Assembly (NCBI GenBank): GCA_026129185.1
Contig: JAHCIO010000003.1
Coordinates: forward strand, 62,001-126,000
Reading direction: 5' to 3'
Origin: Promineifilum sp019695075
GTDB lineage: Bacteria; Chloroflexota; Anaerolineae; Promineifilales; Promineifilaceae
Length of the DNA: 64,000 nucleotides
Shown here: piece by piece, positions 27,875 through 36,957 of the stretch
Layout: every line of letters begins with the position of its first letter
How positions within the stretch are numbered: position 1 is the first letter of the stretch
Program-made: the position numbers and the translations under genes
The notes under the pieces: generated by a model
The model's database searches: none
What the model was told of the DNA's origin: nothing
Seen by the model: only the letters and a program-made list of their open reading frames with translations

Positions 27875-29203
27875 ATGAAACGACTATCTTTGCTGGCTTT
27901 GCTGGTTCTCGTCCTGGCCCTGGCCCTGGTGGCCTGTGGCGGCGGCACGACCGAAACCCCGGCCGAAGGTGGAGAGGAAGTCGCCGCGACAGAAGCTCCC
28001 GCTGAGGCCACCGAAGCCCCCGCTGAAGCCACTGAACCGGCGGCCGAAGGCTCAATGGAATGCACCGACGCGCTCGGCTGTGTCGAGGTCGCTCCCGGCG
28101 ACCCCATCCTGATCGCCTCCGCTCTGGTCATCAGCGGCCCGAACATCGAGTTGGGCACTGACTCGCAGCGCGGCGTCGAGATCGCCATTGCCATGCGCCC
28201 CGAAGTGCTCGGCCACCCGGTCGAGTTGCAGGCCGAAGACGATGGCTGTAGCGCCGAAGGCGGCCAGGCCGCCGGCCAGAAGATCGTCTCCAACCCGCAG
28301 ATCGTCGGCGTGATCGGCACCAGCTGCTCCGGCGCGGGCGTGCCCATGGCCGCCATTATCTCCGACGCGGGCTATCTCATGATCTCCCCGTCCAACACCT
28401 CCCCGGCCCTGACCGACCCGGAGCAGGCGTGGAAGCCCGGCTATTTCCGCACGGCCCACAACGACCTGATCCAGGGCGCGGCGATGGCCACCTTCGCCTA
28501 TGAGCAACTGGGCCTGACCAAGGCCGCGGCCATCCACGACGGCGACCCCTACACCGAAGGTCTGGCGAGCGCGTTCTACGATGCCTTCCAGGCGCTGGGC
28601 GGCGAGGGCGTTGGCTTCGAGGCCGAGGCGGCCGACGCGACCAACGTCGAACCGCTGCTGACCTCCATCGCCGCCGCCGAGCCGCAGTTCCTCTTCTACC
28701 CCGTCTTCCAGCCGCTGGCCCCCCTGCTGACCAACACGGCCAAGACCGTCCCCGGTCTGGAGACCACCATTCTGGCCGCCGCCGACGGCGTTTTCTCGCC
28801 CTCCTTCCTGGAGGCCACGCCGGGCACGTCTGAGGGCATGTACCTGTCCGGCCCGGACCTGTCCTTCGCCAACACGATGTACCAGGATGAGTTCATCCCC
28901 ATGTACCAGGAGATGTTCGGCTCTGAGCCGACGAACGTCTACCACGCCCATGCCTTTGACGCCACCAACATTCTGCTCAACGCCGTCGAATCGGTGGCCC
29001 AGCAGGGCGCGGACGGCACGTTGCTCATTGGCCGCCAGGCGCTGCGCGATGCCGTGGCCGCGACTTCCGGCTATGTGGGCCTGACCGGCACGCTGACGTG
29101 CTCGGAGTTCGGCGACTGCGCCGACGCCAAGATCGCCGTCAGCCACGTCGAGAATGGCGAGTTCGTTCCGGTCTGGAACAACAAAGACGGTAGCCTTCAG
29201 TAA
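27875..29203 (+). CDS. Branched-chain amino-acid ABC transporter substrate-binding lipoprotein
   Basis: A 442-residue LivK-type periplasmic-binding-protein-like receptor. The lipoprotein signal ends LVAC (C21) and is followed by a Thr/Glu/Pro/Ala linker with repeated TEAPAEA. The binding domain has VISGPNIELGTDSQRGVEIA, IGTSCSGAGVPMAAIISD and later DATNILLNAVESVA, as in the type I leucine-binding fold. GAGGAGAGG precedes the ATG. It heads the operon with both permeases and both ATPases downstream; ligand specificity within the amino-acid/urea/amide group is not fixed by sequence. Confidence 0.9.
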   Translation: MKRLSLLALLVLVLALALVACGGGTTETPAEGGEEVAATEAPAEATEAPAEATEPAAEGSMECTDALGCVEVAPGDPILIASALVISGPNIELGTDSQRGVEIAIAMRPEVLGHPVELQAEDDGCSAEGGQAAGQKIVSNPQIVGVIGTSCSGAGVPMAAIISDAGYLMISPSNTSPALTDPEQAWKPGYFRTAHNDLIQGAAMATFAYEQLGLTKAAAIHDGDPYTEGLASAFYDAFQALGGEGVGFEAEAADATNVEPLLTSIAAAEPQFLFYPVFQPLAPLLTNTAKTVPGLETTILAAADGVFSPSFLEATPGTSEGMYLSGPDLSFANTMYQDEFIPMYQEMFGSEPTNVYHAHAFDATNILLNAVESVAQQGADGTLLIGRQALRDAVAATSGYVGLTGTLTCSEFGDCADAKIAVSHVENGEFVPVWNNKDGSLQ

Positions 29204-29209
29204 GTAGAG

Positions 29210-29235
29210 ATGGGTCAGCCGCAGGGCTGGCCCAT
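29210..29235 (+). terminator. Hairpin after livK
   Basis: ATGGGTCAGCC-GCAG-GGCTGGCCCAT folds into an 11-bp stem (one G.T pair) 7 nt after the livK stop. No strong T-tract follows, so it is more likely a 3' stabiliser or partial attenuator than a full terminator. Confidence 0.5.
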
Positions 29236-29246
29236 TCCGTTGGCCG

Positions 29247-29284
29247 GGGCGACAAACTGTGGGCGCGCCCGCAGTTTGTCGCCC
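29247..29284 (+). promoter_or_regulatory. 18-bp hairpin between livK and livH
   Basis: A near-perfect 18-bp inverted repeat (GGGCGACAAACTG... with its complement; one G.T pair) with only 2 nt at the centre. Together with the hairpin at 29210 it fills the 205-bp gap between the receptor and permease genes, where differential expression is common. Confidence 0.6.
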
Positions 29285-29408
29285 TCCGGGCAGGCCGACC
29301 GGCGACCGGCTGCCTTGCTAGGAGAAAGCGCTCGCGGCCCGGACGAATCACACGTCCGCTCCGCGAAACCTGTGGTTGCTGTTTCTGGTTCATAACAGGA
29401 GGCCTGGA

Positions 29409-30485
29409 ATGACGTTGTCGCAACGCCTCAGGGACATCGACTGGATCGACGTGTGGCTGTGGATCTTCCGCATCCTGATCATCGTCGGCGTGGTCATCGG
29501 TATCGTTCGCAAGCTGTTCTTCGGCGCAGGCACGGCCTATGGCGTTGACGACTGGCTCGACTTCTTCATTTCCGGCCTGTCGCAGGGCGGCCTCTACGCG
29601 CTCATCGCCCTGGGCTACACGATGGTCTACGGCGTCCTGTTCATGATCAACTTCGCCCACGGCGAGTTCTTCATGTCCGGCGGTATGGCCGCGACCTACC
29701 TCGTCGCCAGCACGTTGGCCGCGACCGGCTTCATGAACGAGCAGCCGATCATCTATCTCGTGCTGGTGATGGTCTTTTCGGTGCTGACCTCCATGTCGGT
29801 CTCGCTGCTGACGGAGCGGATCGCCTACCGGCCGCTGCGCCGCGCGCCGCGCCTGGTGCCGCTCATCACCGCCATCGGCGCGTCTTTCTTCTGGCAATAC
29901 ATCTTCCGCGGCTTCTTCGGCTCGGCGGTCAAGGCTTTTCCCGTGCCCACCATTCTGGAAGGGCGCGTCAATGTCCTGGGCCTCGACTTCCTGAAGGTGC
30001 GCCTGATGGTCATTATCGTCTCGATTGTGGCCCTTATTGCCCTGTATCTATTTGTCCAGAAGACCAAGACCGGCAAGTCCATCCGCGCCGTGGCCGAAGA
30101 CAAGGACGTGGCCGCGCTGATGGGCATCGACGTTGACCGGGCCATCGCCACGACGTTCGCCGTCGGCGCGATGATGGCCGGCATCGCCGCCGTGTTGTGG
30201 GGCCTGGTGTTCAAGCAGGTCATCTTCTCGATGGGCTTTGTGCCCGGCATCAAGGCCTTCACCGCCGCCGTGCTGGGCGGCATCGGCAGCATCCCCGGCG
30301 CGGCCCTGGGCGGTTTCTTCCTGGGCGTCATTGAAGCCGTCGGCCCGCCGCTCATCCTGGAGGGGCTGGGCGCGCCCGGCGCGCACCAACTCAAGGACGT
30401 GACCGCCTTCCTGCTGCTGGTGCTGGTGCTCATCTTCCGGCCGCAGGGCATCATCGGCGAGCGCCTGGCGGAGAAAAAGGCGTGA
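29409..30485 (+). CDS. livH: LivH-type branched-chain amino-acid permease
   Basis: A 358-residue inner-membrane permease with SGLSQGGLYALIALGYTMVYGVLFMINFAHGEFFM, the family hallmark (here spread over two helices), a RIAYRPLRRAPRLVPLITAIG loop and AVAEDKDVAALMGIDVDRAI, the coupling-helix region facing LivG/F. The frame is open 11 codons upstream, but AGGAGG sits 6 nt before ATG 29409. About 45 extra N-terminal residues with one hydrophobic helix precede the core. Confidence 0.92.
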   Translation: MTLSQRLRDIDWIDVWLWIFRILIIVGVVIGIVRKLFFGAGTAYGVDDWLDFFISGLSQGGLYALIALGYTMVYGVLFMINFAHGEFFMSGGMAATYLVASTLAATGFMNEQPIIYLVLVMVFSVLTSMSVSLLTERIAYRPLRRAPRLVPLITAIGASFFWQYIFRGFFGSAVKAFPVPTILEGRVNVLGLDFLKVRLMVIIVSIVALIALYLFVQKTKTGKSIRAVAEDKDVAALMGIDVDRAIATTFAVGAMMAGIAAVLWGLVFKQVIFSMGFVPGIKAFTAAVLGGIGSIPGAALGGFFLGVIEAVGPPLILEGLGAPGAHQLKDVTAFLLLVLVLIFRPQGIIGERLAEKKA

Positions 30486-30486
30486 T

Positions 30487-30562
30487 CTAGGGGTTAGGGA
30501 TTAGGGGCTAGGGATTAGGGAAGAGCGCTCTTCCTAATCCCTAGTCCCTATCCCCTAGCCCC
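30487..30562. repeat. Palindromic TAGGGAT heptamer array between livH and livM
   Basis: Four to five TAGGGGT/TAGGGAT/TAGGGGC units, a GAAGAGC-GCTCTTC centre, then the complementary CTAATCC/CTAGTCC/CTATCCC units. It fills the whole livH-livM gap except for the livM ribosome site (GGAGG). Confidence 0.85.
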
Positions 30563-30577
30563 TTCTTCGGAGGCAAC

Positions 30578-32290
30578 ATGAACGCAATCGACTGGCGTCG
30601 CGCCATTCGCATCGGCCTTGTTCTCGGCGTCGCCGTCCTCATCGCCAGCGTCATCGGCATGGTCCAGACCTTTGACGAACGGGACATGATCGAGGACATC
30701 CTGACGCTGGGCCAACTGCTGCTCTTCGCGCCGGCGGTCTACGCCGGCTATTCGGCCGCGGGCAAGAGCGAGGAACGCCGCGTCGCCGCGCCGCCGCTGC
30801 TGGCCGGGCTGCTGGCGGGCTTGCTGACCGGCGTGCCCGCGGTGCTGCTGGTCGGCCTGGCGGGGTGGTGGACGACCATCCGCGATTACTTCGTCAACGT
30901 CTCGCCGCAGCTCATCGACATCCTGACGTTCGGGCGCGGCGCGCTGCAGGGCAGCCTGATGCTGCTGGCGGTCATGGCCGTCCTGGGGCTGATCGGCGCG
31001 GCTATCCATCTGATCCCCGCGCGCGTGCGCCGGCCGCTGGTCAACGCCACGCTCATCACTCTGATCTTCAGCCTCTTCTCCGACGTGCCGCTCAACATCG
31101 CCAACCAGTTCCTGCCGCGCGACATTGTCCGCCGCTTCTTCCCCACCAAGGGCGTCACCCAACTGGCGGCCGTCATCGTCTTCGCCCTGTCGCTGGCCAT
31201 TGCCCTGTGGTGGGAGTTCAGCGGCCGGACGCGCCGGCAACAGCGCATGGCAACCATCACCGCGGAGCAGCGGCGGCGTAACTCGCTCATCGTCCTGGCC
31301 GTCAGCGCGGTGTTGTTGCTGGTCTTGCCGAGCATCCTGGGCACGTTCCTGACCAACGTCATGACCCAGGTGGGCACGTTCATCCTGATGGCCCTCGGCC
31401 TGAACATCGTCGTCGGCTTCGCCGGCCTGCTCGACCTGGGCTACGTGGCCTTCTTCGCCGTGGGGGCCTACGTGACCGCGCTGCTGACCTCGACGGGCGA
31501 TCTGGGGCTGGGCATCAACTTCTGGATAGCCATGCCCATCGGCGTGCTGGCGGCGGTCTTCTTCGGCATCTTCCTGGGTATTCCCGTGCTACGCCTGCGC
31601 GGCGACTATCTGGCCATTGTCACCCTGGGCTTTGGCGAGATCATCCGCGTGCTGGTGCGCTCCGACCTGCTGAAGCCGATTATTGGCGGCGCGCAGGGCA
31701 TTCTCGACGTGGGCCGGCCGAGCATCGGCCCGCTGACGCTGGTCACGCCGCAGCATTACTACTATCTGCTGCTGGCTGCCTGTCTGCTGGCCCTGTTCGT
31801 CTCCTGGCGGCTGCGCGACGGGCGCGCCGGGCGGCAGTGGATGGCCGTGCGCGAGGATGAGGACGTGGCCGAGGCCGTGGGCATCAACCTGGTGGGCACG
31901 AAGCTGCTGGCCTTCGCCATCGGCGCGGGCTTCGCCGGGCTATCGGGGGCCATCTTCGGTTCGCGCGTCGGCTCGGTCTTCCCCAACAGCTTCGAGCTGC
32001 TTATCTCCATCAACGTCCTGGCGATCATCATTGTCGGCGGCGTGGGCAGCCTGCCGGGCGTCATCCTGGGCGCGTTTGTGCTGGTGGGCTTGCCGGAGTT
32101 GTTGCGCGAATTCGTCGAATTCCGGCTGCTCATCTACGGCATCCTGCTCATCGTCATGATGCTGGTGCGGCCGGAAGGGCTGTGGCCGTCGGCCGTGCGC
32201 CGGCGCGAGATGCACGCCGACGAAGAAAGTCCGCCGTCTGTGGCCGAACTGGAAGCGCCCCGCCACGAGGCCACCCAACCGATGGTCTAG
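30578..32290 (+). CDS. livM: LivM-type branched-chain amino-acid permease with long N-terminal membrane extension
   Basis: A 570-residue permease, longer than a typical LivM. The last 350 or so residues are the normal core: GLNIVVGFAGLLDLGYVAFFAVGAYVTA (split here over one helix and loop), LRLRGDYLAIVTLGFGEIIRV, AVREDEDVAEAVGINLVGTKLLAFAIGA and GGVGSLPGVILGAFVLVG. The first 215 or so residues add about six further hydrophobic helices of unknown role. GGAGG precedes ATG 30578. Confidence 0.9.
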   Translation: MNAIDWRRAIRIGLVLGVAVLIASVIGMVQTFDERDMIEDILTLGQLLLFAPAVYAGYSAAGKSEERRVAAPPLLAGLLAGLLTGVPAVLLVGLAGWWTTIRDYFVNVSPQLIDILTFGRGALQGSLMLLAVMAVLGLIGAAIHLIPARVRRPLVNATLITLIFSLFSDVPLNIANQFLPRDIVRRFFPTKGVTQLAAVIVFALSLAIALWWEFSGRTRRQQRMATITAEQRRRNSLIVLAVSAVLLLVLPSILGTFLTNVMTQVGTFILMALGLNIVVGFAGLLDLGYVAFFAVGAYVTALLTSTGDLGLGINFWIAMPIGVLAAVFFGIFLGIPVLRLRGDYLAIVTLGFGEIIRVLVRSDLLKPIIGGAQGILDVGRPSIGPLTLVTPQHYYYLLLAACLLALFVSWRLRDGRAGRQWMAVREDEDVAEAVGINLVGTKLLAFAIGAGFAGLSGAIFGSRVGSVFPNSFELLISINVLAIIIVGGVGSLPGVILGAFVLVGLPELLREFVEFRLLIYGILLIVMMLVRPEGLWPSAVRRREMHADEESPPSVAELEAPRHEATQPMV

Positions 32291-32308
32291 AACCGAGAGG
32301 AACCCGCG

Positions 32309-33114
<806 letters not shown>

Positions 33115-33118
<4 letters not shown>

Positions 33119-33831
33119 CAGCCATGCTGGAAATCAACGACGTACACGCCTACTACGGCAAGATCCACGCCCTGAAGGGCATCTCGCTCAACGTGGAGCA
33201 GGGCGAGATCGTCACCCTCATCGGCGGCAACGGCGCGGGCAAGACGACGACGCTGCGCACCATCTGCGCCCTCATGCGGCCGACCAGCGGCTTTGTGAAG
33301 CTCAACGGCGAAGACCTGAACAAGTACAAGCCCAGCCAGCTGGCGGCCAAAGGCGTGGCCATGGTGCCGGAAGGGCGCGGCGTCTTCTCACGCATGACCG
33401 TGCTGGAGAACCTGGAGATGGGCGCGTTCCACCGCAAGGACAAGGCCGGCATCGCCGAGGACATCGAGCGCGTCTACGCGCTTTTCCCGCGGCTGAAGGA
33501 ACGGCACGGCCAGGTGTCGGGCACGCTGTCCGGCGGCGAACAGCAGATGCTGGCAATGGGCCGGGCGATGATGTCGCGGCCGTCACTGTTGCTGCTCGAT
33601 GAGCCGTCGATGGGCCTGGCCCCGGTGCTGGTCGAGGCCATCTTCAGCACCGTCGAGGAGATCAACCGCCAGGGCACGACCATCCTGTTGGTGGAGCAGA
33701 ACGCGCTCATGGCCCTGCAAATCGCCGGCCGCGGCTACGTGCTGCAAACGGGCGAGATCGTGCTGAGCGACAATGCCAAGTCGTTGCAACGCAACGCCAT
33801 GGTGCAGAAGGTCTACCTGGGCGTCGAGTAG
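33115..33831 (+). CDS. livF: LivF-type ATP-binding protein
   Basis: A 238-residue ABC ATPase, second nucleotide-binding subunit. It shows GGNGAGKTTTLRTICALM, GVAMVPEGRGVFSRMTVLENLEMG (the LivF marker), LSGGEQQMLAMGRAMM and LLLDEPSMGLAPVLV. It is the last gene of the transporter proper. A hairpin repeat lies between it and the enzyme gene downstream, so that gene may or may not share the transcript. Confidence 0.94.
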
Positions 33832-33835
33832 GCGA

Positions 33836-33858
33836 GCGATTCGGGAGAATCGCGCCAC
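33836..33858. repeat. CGATTCGGGAGAATCG hairpin repeat (copy 1)
   Basis: GCGATTC-GG-GAGAATCGC with a trailing GCCAC. Copies of the same element occur at 58490-58605 (three) and 63160-63224 (two). Here it starts 5 nt after the livF stop. Confidence 0.85.
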
Positions 33859-33865
33859 AGCAGTC

Positions 33866-34879
33866 ATGGAGCTACGCCTCTTTTCCGCCGCGGATGTCGG
33901 CCGGGCGCTGCCGATGGCGGCGGCCATTGCCGCCGTCAAGGCTGCCTACGTGCAACTCTCAGCCGGGCGGGCGCAAGCGCCGCTGCGGACGCACCTGGCC
34001 GTGGCCGGCGGCGATAGCACGCTGGTGATGCCCTTCTACGTGCCCACCGCCGGCGGCGCGGACGCCGTCGGCGGCGCGGACGGCGACGCGTTGGGGTTGA
34101 AGCTCGTCTCCGTCTTCAACAGCAACCCACCGCGCGGCCTGCCGCTCATTCATGCCCTCGTCCTGGCCCTCGACGCGGCCACCGGCGCGCCGCTGGCCCT
34201 CATCGAGGGCAGCAGCCTGACGGCCATCCGCACCGGCGCGGCGTCGGGCGCGGCCACGGACGTGCTGGCCCGACCGGACGCGCGCACGCTGGCCCTCTTC
34301 GGCAGCGGCGTGCAGGCGCGGCGACAACTGGAGGCGGTCTGCGCCGTGCGGCCCATCGAGCGCGTCCGGGTCTATAGCCTGGCCGGGGCGGAGGCGTTGG
34401 CCGACGAGATGGCCGGCCGCGGCCCCATCCCCGCCGACATCACCGTCGTCGGTAGCCCGCGCGAGGCCCTGGACGGGGCCGACATCGTCTGCGCGGCGAC
34501 GACCTCGCGCACGCCGGTCTTCGCCGGCCGCGACCTGGCCCCGGGCACACACGTCAACGGCATCGGCTCCTTCACCCCCGAGATGCAGGAGATCGACGCC
34601 GAGACCGTCCGGCGGGCGCGTGTCGTCATCGATTCGCGCGCGGCGGCGCTGGCCGAGGCGGGCGACCTGATCATCCCCCTGCGCGATGGCGTGGTGACGC
34701 TCGACCACGTCAGCGACGAGATCGGCGAGGTGCTGGCCGGGCAGCGGCCGGGCCGGACGAGCGCCGGGCAGGTCACCTTCTTCAAGTCCGTCGGCGTGGC
34801 CGTGCAGGACGCCGCCGCGGCGGCGCTGGTCGTCCGCAATGGCGCGGCGCTGGGGCTGGGTCGGGTGGTGACGCTGTGA
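33866..34879 (+). CDS. Ornithine cyclodeaminase / mu-crystallin family protein
   Basis: A 337-residue NAD(P)-dependent enzyme. It shows the N-terminal LFSAADVGRALPM pattern, an ASGAATDVLARPDART motif leading into a Rossmann loop LFGSGVQARRQLEAV, and HVNGIGSFTPEMQEID near 235. Members include ornithine cyclodeaminase, alanine dehydrogenase and ketimine/pyrroline-2-carboxylate reductases. Its place after an amino-acid transporter and 4-bp overlap with an amine oxidase suggest amino-acid catabolism, for example proline- or ornithine-type imine chemistry (inference). The frame is open upstream, but homology begins at ATG 33866. Confidence 0.8.
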   Translation: MELRLFSAADVGRALPMAAAIAAVKAAYVQLSAGRAQAPLRTHLAVAGGDSTLVMPFYVPTAGGADAVGGADGDALGLKLVSVFNSNPPRGLPLIHALVLALDAATGAPLALIEGSSLTAIRTGAASGAATDVLARPDARTLALFGSGVQARRQLEAVCAVRPIERVRVYSLAGAEALADEMAGRGPIPADITVVGSPREALDGADIVCAATTSRTPVFAGRDLAPGTHVNGIGSFTPEMQEIDAETVRRARVVIDSRAAALAEAGDLIIPLRDGVVTLDHVSDEIGEVLAGQRPGRTSAGQVTFFKSVGVAVQDAAAAALVVRNGAALGLGRVVTL

Positions 34880-36036
34880 GCGACCTACCGGCCACGGCCG
34901 AAGTGGTCGTCATCGGCGGCGGCGTGATGGGGGCCAGCACGGCCTACCATCTGGCTCTGCGCGGCGTCCGCGACATCGTTCTGCTGGAGAGCCAGCGCTT
35001 CTTTGGTCAGGGGGCGACGGGCAAGTGCGCCGGCGGCATCCGCTACCAGTTCAGCACGGCGATTAACGTCCGCCTGTCGCAATTGAGCCTGCCCATGCTG
35101 GATCGCTTCGAGGCCGAGACGGGCCAGGCCATTGACCTGCGCTATGACGGCTACATGCTTCTGGCAACGACCGCGGAGAATGTGGCCGAGTTCCGCCACA
35201 ACGTGGCCTTGCAGCGCAGCCTGGGCGTGCCTACGGAGTGGCTCGACGGCGACGAGGTGCGCCGGCGCGTGCCCCAACTGGCCGCCGATGATGTGCTGGC
35301 GGCGACCTACCACGCCGGCGACGGCCTGGCCGACCCCAACGGCGTCGTCGCCGGCTACATCAGCGCCGGACGACGGTTGGGCGTGCGCGCCACCACCGAC
35401 GCGCCGGTGACGGCCATCGACACCGCCGGCGGCCACGTGACCGGCGTCCACACGCCCCTGGGCCACATTGCCACGCGGACGGTCGTCAACGCCGCCGGGC
35501 CGTGGGCCGCCGCCGTGGGCCAGATGGCCGGCGTGACGTTACCTATCGTCCCCATCCGGCGGCAAATCCTGACGACGACGCCGCTGCCGCAACTGGCCCC
35601 CGACTTCCCTTTTGTCATCGACTTCGCCCGCAGCCTCTACTTCCATCGCGAGAGCGGCGGCGTCCTGACGGGTATGTCCAATCCCGCCCAGCCCATCGGC
35701 TTCGACGAGAGCGTGGACGAAGAATGGGAGATGACCCACATGGAGGCGGCTGTGGCCCGCCTGCCGCTGCTGGCCACGGCCGGGCGGCGGGCGCGCTGGG
35801 CCGGCCTCTACGAGACGACGCCCGACGCCCACCCCATCATCGGCCGCGTGCCGGAACTAGGCGGCTTCGTCGTCGTCGCCGGCTTCTCCGGCCACGGCTT
35901 CATGCACGGCCCCATCGCCGGGCTGCTGGTCAGCGAGATCGTTCTCGACGGCGGGGCGCACACGCTCGACATCGCCGATCTGGCCTATGAGCGCTTCCTG
36001 GAGGGCGGGACGATGCGCGAGTACAACGTCATCTAG
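34876..36036 (+). CDS. FAD-dependent amino-acid/amine oxidoreductase (DAO family)
   Basis: A 386-residue flavoprotein with the dinucleotide-binding VVVIGGGVMGASTAYHLALRG at the N terminus, GATGKCAGGIRYQFS, and the C-terminal GFSGHGFMHGPIAG that closes over FAD in sarcosine-oxidase-like and glycine-oxidase-like enzymes. GTG 34876 overlaps the previous stop by 4 bp. Together the pair likely oxidises an imported secondary or D-amino acid and reduces the resulting imine, or the reverse. Confidence 0.82.
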   Translation: MSDLPATAEVVVIGGGVMGASTAYHLALRGVRDIVLLESQRFFGQGATGKCAGGIRYQFSTAINVRLSQLSLPMLDRFEAETGQAIDLRYDGYMLLATTAENVAEFRHNVALQRSLGVPTEWLDGDEVRRRVPQLAADDVLAATYHAGDGLADPNGVVAGYISAGRRLGVRATTDAPVTAIDTAGGHVTGVHTPLGHIATRTVVNAAGPWAAAVGQMAGVTLPIVPIRRQILTTTPLPQLAPDFPFVIDFARSLYFHRESGGVLTGMSNPAQPIGFDESVDEEWEMTHMEAAVARLPLLATAGRRARWAGLYETTPDAHPIIGRVPELGGFVVVAGFSGHGFMHGPIAGLLVSEIVLDGGAHTLDIADLAYERFLEGGTMREYNVI

Positions 36037-36093
36037 CCGGGAGCCACAACGAATGCGCTTCGCTATAGGCGTTCCCTCATTTTCAACTCCGAA

Positions 36094-36909
36094 CTAAGAT
36101 GCGTCAGAGAGGAGTGATTGCACCTCGCTTGTTGCCTGCGCCGTGAATAGCCTCAGCACCACGGTCTTATCAAGCCCGGAATGCGCCGCAAAGAGATTAT
36201 CGAGGTCCGCGGTCACTATTGTGATCGTATTGCGGATGCCGCTCAAAATGTCGACGACTTTGCTGGTGTGATCCATCAAGTCCGTCGTTGTCTGGATGAT
36301 CGTCTGCTGGTATGTCAGGTCCGTTTGCGCCTCCTGCAACTCGCCTTCGGCCTCCTGAAGGTCGTCTTGCAAGCCTACGATCGAGGCTGCCATATCGGAT
36401 ACTACCTCGTCTAGACCGCCCGGGATGAGGAGTTTCTCCCATTCCGTTGGCCCTGTAGACTGAGCCTCATCGATCTCACTCTGAAGATCGCTCACCCGAG
36501 TCTGCAACTCGTCGTAGCTCGACTGCGCGGCCTGGTTCTCGTCGTTGAGTTGTTGCTGGAAGGCGTTCTGGTTGTCGAGAGTGGTCTTGGCATTCGTGAG
36601 GACGCTGTCTGCCTGAGCGTCAAGCTCCTGCGCCCCCGCCTGCACCCGGCGTAGTTCGTCTATGAGCTTGTTGGTTGACGGCTGGTCGGCATTCAACTGC
36701 GCCGTGATGTCGCTCAGCTGGGCCAGCGCCGGCGTCGCGTAGGCCGTCACCTGGTCGCGGAGCGCGTCGCAGTCGTCGCGCAACTGGTCGAGGCCGGTCA
36801 GCATGCCTTCTTGGATCTGTTGGGTCGAGGACGGGGACACCTCGATCGAGCGAATCGTCGTCTCGATCTGGCTAAGGTTGTCGAGTACCTGGCTCAGTAG
36901 TCCCGGCAT
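36094..36909 (-). CDS. Third component of a putative ClyA-superfamily tripartite toxin (helical protein C)
   Basis: A 271-residue, almost wholly alpha-helical protein with no signal peptide and no strong transmembrane helix. Two long helical arms (about 60-150 and 175-240) flank a short non-helical tip, TGPTEWEKLLIPGGLDEV (152-169). This resembles the rod-and-head plan of ClyA-type toxins and the smaller subunits of two- and three-part members such as XaxB/YaxB. AAGGAGGG precedes the ATG. It is the last gene of a three-gene - strand operon, 48 bp after protein B. Family assignment rests on architecture and context, not on a catalytic motif; an unrelated coiled-coil protein remains possible. 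Confidence 0.5.
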   Translation of the reverse strand: MPGLLSQVLDNLSQIETTIRSIEVSPSSTQQIQEGMLTGLDQLRDDCDALRDQVTAYATPALAQLSDITAQLNADQPSTNKLIDELRRVQAGAQELDAQADSVLTNAKTTLDNQNAFQQQLNDENQAAQSSYDELQTRVSDLQSEIDEAQSTGPTEWEKLLIPGGLDEVVSDMAASIVGLQDDLQEAEGELQEAQTDLTYQQTIIQTTTDLMDHTSKVVDILSGIRNTITIVTADLDNLFAAHSGLDKTVVLRLFTAQATSEVQSLLSDAS

Positions 36910-36957
36910 ATGAACCCTCCTTCGAGATAGATGGCATCCCTTTCCGCCACGCTCACG

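Noticed and set aside
36181..36414. 77-codon + strand frame opposite toxin protein C
   Set aside because: No ribosome site and no family resemblance; it is antisense to a well-started gene.
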